A stretch of DNA of 38,094 nt from Chloroflexota bacterium (GCA_003158675.1 PMKN01000026.1:245-38338), one strand, 5' to 3'; counted from the stretch's first letter, positions 1-8,971 are shown. The notes: generated from the sequence alone by a model not told the origin. Made by a program: numbers and translations.

Positions 1-2
1 TG

Positions 3-1454
3 TCGCCGAGGCCGTCGAGCACGAGCAGGACGATCACCGACGCGGACGGCAAGTACTCCGTGCCCGCCTCCCGCGGTGCCTACCACGTCGCCGTCGACGA
101 CCCCGCCGGCGTCTACGTCAGCGGGTACTACGCCACGGGCGGCTTCACGACGGACTCCAACGCGGCGAGTCCCATCCATGTCGCCGCGGTCGACGTGACC
201 GGCATCAACATGAAGCTCCCGGCCCCGGTCTACATCCGCGGCACCGTCACGGGCCCGGGCAGCACGCCCCTCAGGGGCATCACGGTCATGGCCGATTCGC
301 TGGCCTACTCGACCGACGCCACGACCGGCGCGGACGGCAAGTTCGCGATCTCCGTCGTCGCCGGCAACTACCACGTCTCGTACTGCGACGAGAACGGCGT
401 GTATGGCAGCGGCTACTACAGCGCCGGCGGTCTCACCACGGACCCGAACGCGGCCGCGCCCGTCTCGGTGACGACGACCGACCGGACCGGGATCGACGCC
501 GAGCTGCCGCTCGCGATCCACATCACCGGCACGGTCACGGGCACCGGCGGCGTCCCGCTCGCGGACATCGACGTGAGCATCGAGAACGACACAGCCATGA
601 TCGACGAGGCGACCGGGACCGATGGCACGTACTCGGCCGTGGTCAACCCGGGCACGTACATCGTCTCGTTCATGGACATGGAGGACGCGTACCAGTCCGG
701 CTACTACTCGAGCGGCGGCTTCACGACGGACGGCGACGCCGCCACGCCGGTCGTCGTGACCAGCGCCGACGTCCCGGGCATCGACGTGCAGATGATCGCG
801 CTGGTCCGGCCGGCAGCGCACATCACGGCGCTCCCGATGTGGATCGCGAGCACCTCCATCGCGGTCCACTGGTCCGCCACGCCGGGCACCTACCCCATCC
901 GCAGCTACGACGTCCGCTACCGGCGCGCGGCGTGGAACGGCAGGTCCTTCGGCGCCTACGTGACCTGGAAGTCCGGCACGTCGAGCACAAGCGCGACCTT
1001 GAGCGCCGCGGCCGGCTCCACGTACTGCTTCAGCACGCGGGCCAGGGACGACTGGGGCGCGGCGTCGGGCTGGACGGCCGAGACGTGCACCGCGGTGCCG
1101 CTCGACGACCGGTCGCTGAAGCGGGGGTCGGGGTGGTCGGCGAAGACCGGCTCGAGGTACTACAAGTCCACGTACCTGCAGGCGACCAAGCTCGGCGCCA
1201 AGCTGACAGCGTCCAAGGTGACGGCGCGGCGGATCGCCGTGGTCGTCACCACGTGCCCCACCTGCGGATCGATCAAGGTCTACTGGGGATCCACGCTCCT
1301 CAAGACGATCAACCTCAAGTCCGCGAAGACCGTGAACAAGAAGCTCATCGCGGTCGTCGCGTGGGGCGCGCCGAAGACCGGGACGCTCTCGATCAGGATC
1401 GCCCACAGCGGCAAGAAGGTCATCATCGACGGCGTGGCGATCCGCGGCACCTAG
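3..1454 (+). CDS. Secreted repeat protein, 5' end cut by window edge
   Basis: The reading frame is already open at base 3 and matches the start of a repeat, so the gene begins before the window. Three copies of an 85-95 residue beta-rich repeat are visible (about nt 3-230, 231-525 and 526-800). Each has a G-T-V-T-G opening, a (D/G)ADGKY/F strand and a SGYYxxGGxTTDxxAAxPV ending. This resembles carboxypeptidase-regulatory-like or Cna-B-like surface repeats. A fibronectin type III-like domain follows (about nt 811-1110), then a basic beta-rich C-terminal domain with a CPTC pair (about nt 1120-1451). There is no sorting signal at the C terminus. A surface or secreted adhesive role is inferred from architecture only; no enzyme motif is visible. 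A hairpin starts at the last base of the stop codon. Confidence 0.8.
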   Translation, partial: SPRPSSTSRTITDADGKYSVPASRGAYHVAVDDPAGVYVSGYYATGGFTTDSNAASPIHVAAVDVTGINMKLPAPVYIRGTVTGPGSTPLRGITVMADSLAYSTDATTGADGKFAISVVAGNYHVSYCDENGVYGSGYYSAGGLTTDPNAAAPVSVTTTDRTGIDAELPLAIHITGTVTGTGGVPLADIDVSIENDTAMIDEATGTDGTYSAVVNPGTYIVSFMDMEDAYQSGYYSSGGFTTDGDAATPVVVTSADVPGIDVQMIALVRPAAHITALPMWIASTSIAVHWSATPGTYPIRSYDVRYRRAAWNGRSFGAYVTWKSGTSSTSATLSAAAGSTYCFSTRARDDWGAASGWTAETCTAVPLDDRSLKRGSGWSAKTGSRYYKSTYLQATKLGAKLTASKVTARRIAVVVTTCPTCGSIKVYWGSTLLKTINLKSAKTVNKKLIAVVAWGAPKTGTLSIRIAHSGKKVIIDGVAIRGT

Positions 1455-1478
1455 CGGACCCTCGTGTCGGGGGTCCGC
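1454..1478. terminator. Bidirectional hairpin between convergent genes
   Basis: GCGGACCC (1454-1461) pairs perfectly with GGGTCCGC (1471-1478) across a 9-nt loop. It lies in the 37-bp gap between the + strand repeat protein and the - strand flavin oxidoreductase. No long T tract follows on either strand, as is common in GC-rich genomes. Confidence 0.55.
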
Positions 1479-1491
1479 GGATCCTCGACAG

Positions 1492-2514
1492 CTAGCGCCA
1501 GCCGAGCGCCGGGGCCACGTATCTGAGGATGCTCTCGATCGCGTGGGCGTTGTACTCGACGCCGAGCTGGTTCGGGACCGTCAGCAGGAGTGTGTCCGCC
1601 GCCTGGATCGCCGTGTCCTCGGCGAGCTCCCTCACGAGGACGTCCGGCTCCGCGGCGTACGACCGCCCGAAGATCGCCTTGGTCTGCGCGTCGATGTAGC
1701 CGACCTGATCCGACGCCTGGTTGCCGCGCCCGAAGTACGCCCGGTCGCGGTCGTCTACCAGCGCAAAGATGCTTCGACTGACCGACACCCGTGGCTCGCG
1801 TTCGTGCCCAGCCGCGGTCCACGCCTCACGGAACAGCCTGATCTGCTCCGCCTGGAGTTCGTGGAACGGCACGCCGGCGTCCTCGGTCAGCAGCGTCGAC
1901 GACATCAGGTTCATGCCCTGTTGGCCCGTCCATTCGGCCGTCGCACGGGTTCCGGCGCCCCACCAGATCCGGTCGCGCAGCCCGGGTGAGTGCGGTTCCG
2001 GGCGAAGTAACCCGGGCGGGTTCGGGAACATCGGGGAAGGGTTCGGTTCGGCGAATCCGGCGCCGGTCAGAGCCTGGAGGAAGACCTTCGTTTGCTCGCG
2101 GGCCATGTCGGCGTCGGTCGAGCCCTCCGGCGGCACATGGCCGAAGTACCGGAATCCTTCGATGACCTGCTCAGGCGAGCCGCGGCTGATTCCGAGCTGC
2201 AGGCGACCGCCGGCGATGAGGTCGGCGGCCCCGGCATCCTCGACCATGTACATCGGGTTCTCGTAGCGCATATCGATGACCGCCGTCCCGATCTCGATGC
2301 GCTTGGTTCGGGCGCCGATCGCTGCCAGGAGCGGAAACGGTGACGCCAGCTGCTGGGCAAAGTGGTGGACTCGGAAGTAGGCGCCGTCCCCTCCGATCTC
2401 CTCGACCGCCTCGGCGAGCTCGATCGACTGGATCAGCGCGTCGGATGCGGAACGCACCTGCGAGTGGGGTGAGGCGGACCAGTGCCCGAAGGAGAGGAAG
2501 CCGATCCTTTTCAT
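1492..2514 (-). CDS. LLM class flavin-dependent oxidoreductase (luciferase-like)
   Basis: This 340-residue protein has the usual length and layout of bacterial luciferase-like monooxygenases, a TIM-barrel family using F420 or FMN. It starts MKRIGFLSFGHW and continues with a HHFAQQLASPFPLLAAIGARTKRIEIGTAV-type segment. It has the typical RLQLGISRGSPEQVIEGFRYFG strand and loop near residues 105-125 that binds cofactor phosphate. The closest subtype by feel is the LLM group that includes MsnO8-like and alkane-monooxygenase-like members. The substrate cannot be told from sequence. The ATG at 2514 fits the family N terminus, but no clear Shine-Dalgarno precedes it. The gene stands alone, convergent with the upstream surface protein. 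Confidence 0.88.
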   Translation of the reverse strand: MKRIGFLSFGHWSASPHSQVRSASDALIQSIELAEAVEEIGGDGAYFRVHHFAQQLASPFPLLAAIGARTKRIEIGTAVIDMRYENPMYMVEDAGAADLIAGGRLQLGISRGSPEQVIEGFRYFGHVPPEGSTDADMAREQTKVFLQALTGAGFAEPNPSPMFPNPPGLLRPEPHSPGLRDRIWWGAGTRATAEWTGQQGMNLMSSTLLTEDAGVPFHELQAEQIRLFREAWTAAGHEREPRVSVSRSIFALVDDRDRAYFGRGNQASDQVGYIDAQTKAIFGRSYAAEPDVLVRELAEDTAIQAADTLLLTVPNQLGVEYNAHAIESILRYVAPALGWR

Positions 2515-2990
2515 CCAGGAAGTCTACCGGCGACGGTCGTCACCATCGCAGGGGCCCGAGTGCTTGTGCCACGCAATGGATCTTCCTGCGAGACGGTCCC
2601 CCGCGCCACCTGGCGGTGTCCGAGCCTTGACGGCCGATTCTTCCGCTACGTTGAGCTGGGAAGGACCGTGTAGATCGCCTTGCTTTCGCCCCATCTTACC
2701 GTCACGAAGATGGTGCCCGGGCACGGTCCGATGTCATACGAACCTCGAGGCCGCCGATCCCTTCCAATCGAGCCTCGCCCTCGAACGGATCTTCACACCT
2801 CGAATCCGCATTTGGTCTTGGCACGACACTCAGTCTTTGATTTCGGCTGCCGAGATGGCTGTAGTGGGTTGCCACAACGCTCAGCCGTCGTGGTCAGGTG
2901 CCGTTCCGCCTTTGAGCCTATTAGCGATGATCCGAACGTGTTGGAGCCCGGCCGAAGCCGGGCTCCATGTGCGTAGGCCGAGGGAGGGGA
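2515..2990. other. Intergenic stretch with degenerate repeat
   Basis: I see no convincing gene in these 476 bases; the open frames lack recognisable protein character. The left part should hold the promoter of the flavin oxidoreductase. Bases 2757-2800 show faint similarity to the tRNA-Gly-like relic found at 4723-4833 (a CTTCCAA motif followed by a T-loop-like TCGAAC). Bases 2810-2886 clearly resemble 4838-4905. Confidence 0.4.
2810..2886 (+). repeat. Dispersed repeat with conserved small hairpin, copy A
   Basis: This block aligns by eye with 4838-4905. Shared parts are CTTGGC(A/G)CGACACTCAG followed by CTTT, a TCGG/CCGA hairpin (2843-2853) and AACGCTCAGCC or AGCGCTCAGCC at the end. The stem is kept while the loop differs in length and sequence (CTG here, GAGGA in the other copy), which suggests a structured non-coding repeat. 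Confidence 0.5.
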
Positions 2991-3725
2991 CTAGACGGCA
3001 GACGCCGCGGCTGCGCGGGATCCGTCGACTCCGATGGGTCGGGCGTAGCCAGCGGCGATCGGGGATGGGCTGAACCCCTTGAAAGTGAGCCAAAGGCCCA
3101 GGAACGCCTCCCAAACGATTTCTGGGATTGTCGCGATGCTCTGCAGCGGGGACCCTTGCGAGATCAGGCCGAACAGCACGGCGGTCCCCGAAGCGGCGAG
3201 CAAAGGCCCTCCGACGACGCCGAAGAGCGCCATGCGGCGCGACACCAGGCCGGACCGGTACATCAGCCAGCCCAGGATCAGCCCAGTCCCGATGCCGTCG
3301 GTGAAGCCGGGGCCAAGGAGGAACGTCCAGTCATGGATCGCGTGGAGCGACTTGCCGATGAGCACGAGCGAGCCCGCATCTTCTCCCGCAGCTCCCTGTC
3401 GCAACGTAACGATGGCAAGCAGGCTGAGGAGGCCGATGAGGATGAAGGTGCACTCAACCAGACGAGCTGTGACGTAGCTGAGCGCGAGGCCTTCGTTCTG
3501 CCGCTTTAGCAGCGGGAACAGCACGACGGCACAGCCGATGTTGGTGAGGATGAGCATGAGCTCGAGGAAGGCACCCAGGAATACGCGCCCGTCGGCGCCG
3601 GCGCCGGTGATGTAGCTGGGGTCACTCAGTACAGGTCCGTAGGCGATCACTCCTCCAATCGAAGTGATGAAAGTGAGGATGAACAACACTCCCACGGCGA
3701 GGGCTGTCTTTCTCTGTGAGTCCAC
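2991..3725 (-). CDS. DUF4386 family integral membrane protein
   Basis: This 244-residue protein has about six hydrophobic helices and matches the DUF4386 family pattern, starting VDSQRKTALAVGVLFILTF. A ligand-free membrane scaffold is seen and no catalytic motif. Family members are of unknown function and often sit beside regulators. The frame is open to 4352, but the start is fixed at GTG 3725 by a strong AAGGAG ribosome binding site 6 nt upstream; the longer version would overlap the divergent regulator gene. It is divergent from the Crp/Fnr gene across 243 bp, so that regulator may control it (inference). Confidence 0.82.
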   Translation of the reverse strand: MDSQRKTALAVGVLFILTFITSIGGVIAYGPVLSDPSYITGAGADGRVFLGAFLELMLILTNIGCAVVLFPLLKRQNEGLALSYVTARLVECTFILIGLLSLLAIVTLRQGAAGEDAGSLVLIGKSLHAIHDWTFLLGPGFTDGIGTGLILGWLMYRSGLVSRRMALFGVVGGPLLAASGTAVLFGLISQGSPLQSIATIPEIVWEAFLGLWLTFKGFSPSPIAAGYARPIGVDGSRAAAASAV

Positions 3726-3731
3726 GATGGT

Positions 3732-3737
3732 CTCCTT
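3732..3737 (-). promoter_or_regulatory. Ribosome binding site deciding the DUF4386 start
   Basis: On the minus strand this reads AAGGAG, 6 nt before GTG 3725. It excludes the 209-codon in-frame upstream extension, which is antisense to the Crp-family gene. Confidence 0.7.
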
Positions 3738-3968
3738 CTTCCATGAGGCGGCACAACTCCGTTCGAAGGGCCTGCCGCGAGCCGACTCTCGCTCCGGCAA
3801 CATCAGTGCCACGGCAGCTGTGTTTCGGAAGTTGCGCATCGCCTGGTTGTCGGTCTGCCTGCTGGGCGACACTCTTGTTAGAGGCACCGCTGGGCGCGAC
3901 AATCCCGCTGTATGGATCGTGGCCCCGATGGTCACGTGGTCGGCGGCGCGGAAAGGATCACAAGCTGC

Positions 3969-4730
3969 ATGGGGGACTTGCTTCCGGCCCGAAACCGTCT
4001 TCTCGCGGCACTGCGTACTGCGGACCCGGCCGCAGAGGCGCAGTTGCGGGAAGGCCTCGAGTCGGTCGAGCTGGAGCTTCACGCCCAGGTGATGGGACCG
4101 GATCGGCCGATCGGGCACGTCTACTTCCCGGAGACCGGGGTGCTGTCCCAGGTCCAGCAGATGCGCAACGGCTCGGCCGTTGAGGTGAACCTCGTCGGCA
4201 GCGACGGGATGGCGGGCCTGGCTGTGTACCTGGGAGGCGTCACCTTCCCGATCGAGGTGACCTGTTCGGCGCCGGGCACTTTCCTGCGCATGTGCTCGGC
4301 CGATTTCCTGGCCGAGGTCGATCGGAATCCGCCTTTGCTCCGAGTCCTGCACGGATACACCCAGGCGCTACTCGAGATTCGCGCCCAGGCGATCGGCTGC
4401 GATCGGTTCCACGCGGTCGAGGCGCGGGCTGCTCGATGGCTGCTGGAGATGGACGACCGTGTTCCGGAAGACGAGTTCCTGATGACCCATGAATCCATGG
4501 CCCTGAGGCTCGGAGTGCGCCGTCAGACCGTGTCAGCCGTGGCGTCTCACCTGTGCCAGCAAGGCTTGATCGTCTATCGCCGGGGCTTCATCGAGATTGT
4601 GGATCGCATCGGGCTCGAACGCGCGAGCTGCGAGTGCTACGAGGTCATCCGCGACGAGTTTGCGCGATTGGTCGGGCCACCGATCCCGCGGCCGCGCAAG
4701 GCTCAAGCTGCCGTACTCACGACACGATAG
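3969..4730 (+). CDS. Crp/Fnr family transcriptional regulator
   Basis: The protein has 253 residues from ATG 3969, which follows a GAAAGGA-like site; an in-frame start at 3912 is less likely. An N-terminal cyclic-nucleotide-binding-like beta barrel contains the family phrase GHVYFPETGVLSQVQQM and then GSAVEVNLVGSDGMAGL. A C-terminal winged helix-turn-helix (about residues 165-230) includes ESMALRLGVRRQTVSAVASH. The Fnr-type N-terminal cysteine cluster is absent, so an oxygen-sensing iron-sulfur centre is unlikely. The barrel belongs to the subgroup that typically lacks the canonical cAMP-binding arginine motif, so its ligand is unknown. It probably regulates itself and the divergent DUF4386 gene (inference). 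A tRNA-like relic begins at its stop codon. Confidence 0.88.
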   Translation: MGDLLPARNRLLAALRTADPAAEAQLREGLESVELELHAQVMGPDRPIGHVYFPETGVLSQVQQMRNGSAVEVNLVGSDGMAGLAVYLGGVTFPIEVTCSAPGTFLRMCSADFLAEVDRNPPLLRVLHGYTQALLEIRAQAIGCDRFHAVEARAARWLLEMDDRVPEDEFLMTHESMALRLGVRRQTVSAVASHLCQQGLIVYRRGFIEIVDRIGLERASCECYEVIRDEFARLVGPPIPRPRKAQAAVLTTR

Positions 4731-4833
4731 TTGGACACGCTGCGCTCGCATTCCCACGAGGGAGGCTACTGCGTTTACGCTCCGCGGCCGTCCGAGCTGA
4801 ATGTCGCGGGTTCGAGACCCGTCGCCCGCTCCA
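4723..4833 (+). repeat. tRNA-Gly(TCC)-like relic, copy 1
   Basis: The 3' half keeps an excellent T arm (stem 4806-4810/4818-4822, loop TTCGAGA), the acceptor 3' strand CGCCCGC (4823-4829), a discriminator T and an encoded CCA (4831-4833). The GCTGAATGTC anticodon-arm/variable segment is that of bacterial tRNA-Gly(TCC). The 5' acceptor strand GCGGGCG is missing and the anticodon stem does not pair, so it is not a functional tRNA. Similarity to copy 2 (7392-7499) extends about 35 nt upstream of the tRNA-equivalent part, so the repeat unit is larger than a tRNA. Confidence 0.6.
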
Positions 4834-4837
4834 ACCC

Positions 4838-4905
4838 CATCTTGGCCTTGGCGCGACACTCAGCCTTTTCGGGAGGACCGAGACGGGCCGCCAAAGCGCT
4901 CAGCC
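4838..4905 (+). repeat. Dispersed repeat with conserved small hairpin, copy B
   Basis: This directly follows the tRNA-Gly-like relic and aligns by eye with 2810-2886. TCGG (4869-4872) pairs with CCGA (4878-4881). The unannotated rest of the gap to the MarR gene (4906-5054) shows nothing recognisable. Confidence 0.5.
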
Positions 4906-5054
4906 AAGGTCGCGGCCGCCCTCGTTCGCAGGTTGAGTGGGCGGTTGGAGGGCGCGTTGATTGGCGCGGGTGGTGGCGGGACAGGGGCCATCGGGGCCGC
5001 AGGTTGCACACCTGAGGGCGCTCCGGCCGGCGTCGTCGCTATCTCGAGTACAAT

Positions 5055-5089
5055 GCTCCCAACATTCGGACTATTCGTGTCGTGGGAGC
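5055..5089 (+). promoter_or_regulatory. Inverted repeat over the MarR gene start
   Basis: GCTCCCA (5055-5061) and TGGGAGC (5083-5089) form a perfect 7-bp inverted repeat with a 21-nt spacer. The right arm contains the GGGAG ribosome binding site that serves TTG 5097. It could be a MarR-family autoregulatory operator or an mRNA hairpin masking the ribosome binding site. Confidence 0.4.
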
Positions 5090-5096
5090 GTTTCCT

Positions 5097-5609
5097 TTGA
5101 CGCTGAGCGCAAACGAACGGCGCACGCTTCGAGCGTTCGTGCGCGCCGTCGCCCTGGTGGAACCCCTCCAGCGTGAGCTCGCGGCAAGTCACGGAATCTC
5201 GCTTGGCGACCTGTATGCGGTCCGAACGCTGGCGCGCCTGGGCGAGGTGCCCGTGAGCCGCTACGGCGCCGAACTCGGTCTGGCCCGTTCGACCATCACC
5301 AACCTCGTCGATCGCCTGGAGCGCGCGGGGCTTGTGGTTCGCGTCGCGAGCCCAAGTGATCGGCGCGTGACCCTCGTCGGGCTGACGGAGTCCGGGCGGG
5401 AAACGATGGAAGCGCGGCCCCGCTTCTCCGAGAGCGACGTAGCGCGCGGGATCCTTGCGCTGGACGCCACCGACCAGGCGACGCTCGCGGAACTCCTCGA
5501 ACGGATCGTGGCGACCGAGCCTGAGCAGGACAACATCACGACACCTGACACATCGGACAAGTCCGAACTCGCCGCGATGGCCGCCCTCGAACCGGAGGCT
5601 GCGCGATGA
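5097..5609 (+). CDS. MarR family transcriptional regulator
   Basis: This is a winged helix-turn-helix regulator of 170 residues. The recognition region reads [29 protein letters not shown], followed by the wing [16 protein letters not shown], which holds the family's DxRxxxxxLT signature. The N- and C-terminal helices form the dimer interface in this family. TTG 5097 is preferred because GGGAG lies 8 nt upstream; GTG 5082 is an in-frame alternative adding five residues. The stop overlaps the next gene's start (ATGA), so both are one operon. By analogy with MarR-EmrB/QacA pairs it probably represses the transporter and is released by a toxic ligand (inference). Confidence 0.9.
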   Translation: MTLSANERRTLRAFVRAVALVEPLQRELAASHGISLGDLYAVRTLARLGEVPVSRYGAELGLARSTITNLVDRLERAGLVVRVASPSDRRVTLVGLTESGRETMEARPRFSESDVARGILALDATDQATLAELLERIVATEPEQDNITTPDTSDKSELAAMAALEPEAAR

Positions 5610-7375
5610 CCGCGTCCGGTCGGCAGCGCCGGCTTGCCCACATCGACTACAAATGGATCGCGCTCTCGAACACGACGCTCGGCATCCTGATGGCCGGGCT
5701 GAACGGCAGCGTTCTTCTCATCTCGCTACCGGCGATCTTCCGCGGCATCGGCATAGACCCGCTGGCGCCCGGCGAGTCCGACTACATGCTCTGGATGCTC
5801 GTCGGCTACACGCTCGTAACCGCGACGTTGCTCGTGACGGCGGGTCGTGTCTCAGACATGTACGGCCGTGTGCGGCTGTACAACGCCGGGTTCGCGATCT
5901 TCACCCTGGGCTCCATCATGTGCTTCTTCGTGCAAGGGCAGGGTAATGGGGCGGCGCTGCAGCTCATCCTGTTCCGCGTCATCCAGGCCGTGGGTGGGGC
6001 GTTCCTGATGGCGAACTCGGCGGCGATCCTCACCGATGCCTTTCCAGCCGAACAACGTGGCTTCGCCATGGGCGTGAACCAGATCGGCGTTCTGGCGGGC
6101 ATGTTCGCGGGGCTGCTCGTCGGCGGCGTGCTTGCCGCGATCGACTGGCGTGCTGTCTTCCTCGTGAGCGTGCCGTTCGGGATCTTCGGGACCGTGTGGG
6201 CATACCTGATGCTCCATGAGACGGCCACCATCCGCAAGCACCAGCGCCTCGACATCCCGGGGAACGTCCTCTTTGCCGCGGGGCTCGTTCTGGTGCTGGT
6301 CGGCTTCACATATGCGATCCAGCCCTATGGCTCGTCGACCATGGGATGGGGGAATCCGTCGGTGATCGGGGAGCTCGGCGGCGGTGCCCTCTTGCTCGCC
6401 CTGTTCGTCGTCGTGGAAGGCCACGTCCCAGACCCGATGTTCAGGCTGGAACTGTTCCGGATCCGGATGTTCACGGCGGGCAACATCGCCGGGTTTCTGT
6501 CGTCTCTGGCGCGGGGCGGACTCCAGTTCATTCTCATCGTCTGGCTGCAGGGCATCTGGCTTCCGCTTCACGGAGTGGCGTTCCAGGACGCGCCTTTGTG
6601 GGCGGCCATTTGCATGCTGCCCATGACGGTCGGGTTCTTGATCGCCGGACCGCTGTGTGGCCGGCTTTCCGATCGGTTCGGGGCGCGCTACTTCTCGACC
6701 GGCGGCATGCTCCTGTCTGCCGCGGCATTCACCGTCTTCCTGCTGATGCCGGCCGACTTCGACTATGTTCCGTTCGGGCTGCTACTGCTGGCGCTCGGCC
6801 TCGGCCAGGGAAGCTTTGCGGCGCCTAACACGGCGTCGATCATGAACGCGGTCCCGCCCGAGCATCGGGGCGCGTCGTCGGGCATGCGGGCCACCTTCCA
6901 GAACGTCGCCCAGAGCCTGAGCATGACGCTCATCTTCAGCCTGGTGATCGCGGGCCTCTCGGCGCGCCTGCCCGGTGCGATGTTCAGCAACCTGACTACC
7001 GCGGGAGTGCCTGACAAGATGGCCTCGAGCCTCGCCGGATTGCCGCCTACTGGTGCGCTATTCGCGGCCTTCCTGGGCTACAACCCCATGGCGACACTCA
7101 TCCCGCCCCAGGCACTCGCCGGTCTGTCGAGCTCGACACAAGCGACGATCCTGAGCAACTCGTTCTTCCCGCAGCTGCTGGCGGGGCCATTCATGGACGG
7201 GCTGCGGGTAGCCTTTGCCGCCTGCGTCGCGCTGTCGATGGCCGCCGCCGCGGCCTCCTGGATGCGTGGTCGCCGCTATATCCACGACCTCGAGGTGGTG
7301 TCGGTGTCAGTGGGGTCCAGTGGCGATCGGGCCGCTGCCTTCGAAAGCCCAGCGAAGGCGCCTGCGGGGAAGTAG
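5606..7375 (+). CDS. MFS drug efflux transporter, DHA2 (14-helix) type
   Basis: The 589-residue length fits the 14-helix DHA2 family of proton-drug antiporters (EmrB/QacA-like). The first helix carries a [20 protein letters not shown] segment matching the family motif around helix 1. Motif A appears as [16 protein letters not shown] between helices 2 and 3, and a motif C-like [15 protein letters not shown] segment follows in helix 5. A second motif A-like [16 protein letters not shown] marks the second half. The long loop near residues 440-510 before the last helix is typical of the family. It acts in the cytoplasmic membrane. It overlaps the MarR gene by 4 nt, and the substrate is unknown. 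Confidence 0.92.
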   Translation: MTASGRQRRLAHIDYKWIALSNTTLGILMAGLNGSVLLISLPAIFRGIGIDPLAPGESDYMLWMLVGYTLVTATLLVTAGRVSDMYGRVRLYNAGFAIFTLGSIMCFFVQGQGNGAALQLILFRVIQAVGGAFLMANSAAILTDAFPAEQRGFAMGVNQIGVLAGMFAGLLVGGVLAAIDWRAVFLVSVPFGIFGTVWAYLMLHETATIRKHQRLDIPGNVLFAAGLVLVLVGFTYAIQPYGSSTMGWGNPSVIGELGGGALLLALFVVVEGHVPDPMFRLELFRIRMFTAGNIAGFLSSLARGGLQFILIVWLQGIWLPLHGVAFQDAPLWAAICMLPMTVGFLIAGPLCGRLSDRFGARYFSTGGMLLSAAAFTVFLLMPADFDYVPFGLLLLALGLGQGSFAAPNTASIMNAVPPEHRGASSGMRATFQNVAQSLSMTLIFSLVIAGLSARLPGAMFSNLTTAGVPDKMASSLAGLPPTGALFAAFLGYNPMATLIPPQALAGLSSSTQATILSNSFFPQLLAGPFMDGLRVAFAACVALSMAAAAASWMRGRRYIHDLEVVSVSVGSSGDRAAAFESPAKAPAGK

Positions 7376-7391
7376 GAACCGCTTGCGCCGG

Positions 7392-7499
7392 CACGATAAC
7401 CGGACTCGAGATGCTCGGGACTCCACGAGGGGTGCCACTACGCCAACCCGGCTACCTTCCAAGCTGAAACTCGCGGGTTCGAGACCGTCTCCCGCTCCG
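7392..7499 (+). repeat. tRNA-Gly(TCC)-like relic, copy 2
   Basis: This aligns over its full length with 4723-4833, starting at CACGATA and ending in CTCCCGCTCCG. It retains CTTCCAA, the anticodon loop of tRNA-Gly(TCC), followed by GCTGAA and a T arm that has lost one C. The encoded CCA is now CCG. There is no 5' acceptor strand. Like copy 1 it sits immediately downstream of a + strand gene, here in the convergent gap before the Kelch gene. Confidence 0.55.
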
Positions 7500-7561
7500 A
7501 TCCCTTTCGTGCTGACGGAGACCAGCCTCTCGCCGGACCTGATCGTCGACCTCAGCCTCGC

Positions 7562-8971
7562 CTAAAGCTCGTACAACTCCGCCGAAGGCGGCCCGGAGGC
7601 CCAGGTGTCGCTGCCGAGCAGCAAGACTCGGCCGTCTGCCAGCAGGGTGGCGGACACGGCGCCGGCATTCTTCAGAAGCAGCCCGATCTGGCTGAAGGTG
7701 CCAGTCGCCGGGTCGTACACCTCCACCGAGCTGATCGACTGCGAGCTGTCCGAGGTGAGTCCGCCGGCGATGAGCACGCGGCCGTTCTTCAGCAACGTGG
7801 CGGTGTGGTTCTGGCGGCCGCTGATCATCGATCCGGTCGCGCTGAACTTCCCGGTCGCTGGGTCGTACAGCTCCGCCGAGCTCGGCATGCTTGCGCTCGC
7901 GCCGGTCATGCTGGATCCGCCGGCGACGAGCACGCGGCCGTCGGGGAGGAGCGTGGCAGTGTCGCCCTCCCGCGGCGTCGACATCGACCCGGTCGAGCTG
8001 AACTTCCCGGTCGTCGGGTCGTAGACCTCGGCCGATGCTACGTCGTCCTCGGGGGCGCCATCGGAACTCGTCCCGCGCGTCCGTCCGCCGACGACGAGAA
8101 CGCGGCCGTCTGCGAGCAATGTCGCGGTGTGGAAGTAGCGAATACCTGCCATCGAGCCTGTCCGGCTGAACTTCCCCGTCGCCGGGTCGTACAGCTCCGC
8201 CGTGTTGGTCTCGCCCCCGCCGACGATGAGCACGCGGCCATCCTTCAACAAAGTGGCCGTGTGGAATCGACGCCCCACGATCGGCGAGCCTGTCCGGCTG
8301 AACTTCCCGGTTGCCGGGTCGTACAGCTCCGCCGTGTCGATGGGAGCGCCGTCGCCGCCGACGATGAGCACGCGACCATCCTTCAACAGGGTGGCCGTGG
8401 GGTACTCACGACCCAGTGTCATCGAGCCGGTTGGGCTGAAGGTTCCGGTCGCGGGATCGTATGTCTCGGCGGCAGCCAGATCCGGTCCGTCGGCGAAGCC
8501 GCCGGCGACCAGAACGCGGCCATCGAGGAGCAGCGTGGCCGTGTAGCCAAGCCGGTATTCGGGCATCGCTCCCGTCGGTGTGAAGTGGCCTCCGGGCGTG
8601 GCCGACGCGGTTGCCGCAGGCGTGCTCGACGGCTCGGCCGAGGCCGAGGGCGCAGCAGTGTTCGAAGCGGAAGCCGAAGGGGAGGCCGACCCAGGCGCCG
8701 CCGGCGGGAAAGAGGGGCCAGCCGACCGGAGCGTCAAGCTCAGGACGATGATCGCGGCCAAGGCCAGCGACGCACAGGCAGCTGCGACCGTCGCTGGCCG
8801 CCCAAGAGCCGGCCGCATCGGGTTAGCCCATCGGCGGCCGCGAATTGGATGCTCGTCCGGCAGTTCGCGTATGTAGGAGTAGATGTCGGGCGGCGCAATC
8901 GGATCCAGGTTGGCGCTCAGCGAACGAAGGCGCCGCTCGATCTCGTCCTCGCCGAGTTGCTGCGTGCTCAT
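7562..8971 (-). CDS. Membrane-anchored Kelch-type beta-propeller, candidate ECF partner
   Basis: The protein has 469 residues from ATG 8971, whose start overlaps the sigma factor stop (ATGA). Residues 1-58 are a charged cytoplasmic segment and about 60-82 one membrane helix. Residues 83-127 are a Ser/Ala/Pro linker. From about residue 130 there are seven Kelch-like repeats with the pattern TATLLxDGRVLVxGG and [17 protein letters not shown], enough for a seven-bladed propeller outside the membrane. The last repeat is slightly degenerate. Coupling to the ECF sigma gene and the short N-terminal cytoplasmic part suggest an anti-sigma or sensor role. No zinc-binding anti-sigma HxxxCxxC motif is visible, so this is inference. 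It could instead be a surface protein merely controlled by the sigma factor. Confidence 0.85.
   Translation of the reverse strand: MSTQQLGEDEIERRLRSLSANLDPIAPPDIYSYIRELPDEHPIRGRRWANPMRPALGRPATVAAACASLALAAIIVLSLTLRSAGPSFPPAAPGSASPSASASNTAAPSASAEPSSTPAATASATPGGHFTPTGAMPEYRLGYTATLLLDGRVLVAGGFADGPDLAAAETYDPATGTFSPTGSMTLGREYPTATLLKDGRVLIVGGDGAPIDTAELYDPATGKFSRTGSPIVGRRFHTATLLKDGRVLIVGGGETNTAELYDPATGKFSRTGSMAGIRYFHTATLLADGRVLVVGGRTRGTSSDGAPEDDVASAEVYDPTTGKFSSTGSMSTPREGDTATLLPDGRVLVAGGSSMTGASASMPSSAELYDPATGKFSATGSMISGRQNHTATLLKNGRVLIAGGLTSDSSQSISSVEVYDPATGTFSQIGLLLKNAGAVSATLLADGRVLLLGSDTWASGPPSAELYEL

Noticed and set aside
4758-4833. Intact tRNA-Gly gene
   Set aside because: The T arm, acceptor 3' strand and CCA are present, but the 5' acceptor strand is missing and the anticodon stem does not pair.
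4533-5011. Minus-strand ORFs with GSRTRDIQLG and ATGLEPATFS peptides
   Set aside because: These are translations of the reverse strand of the tRNA-Gly-like relic, not proteins.
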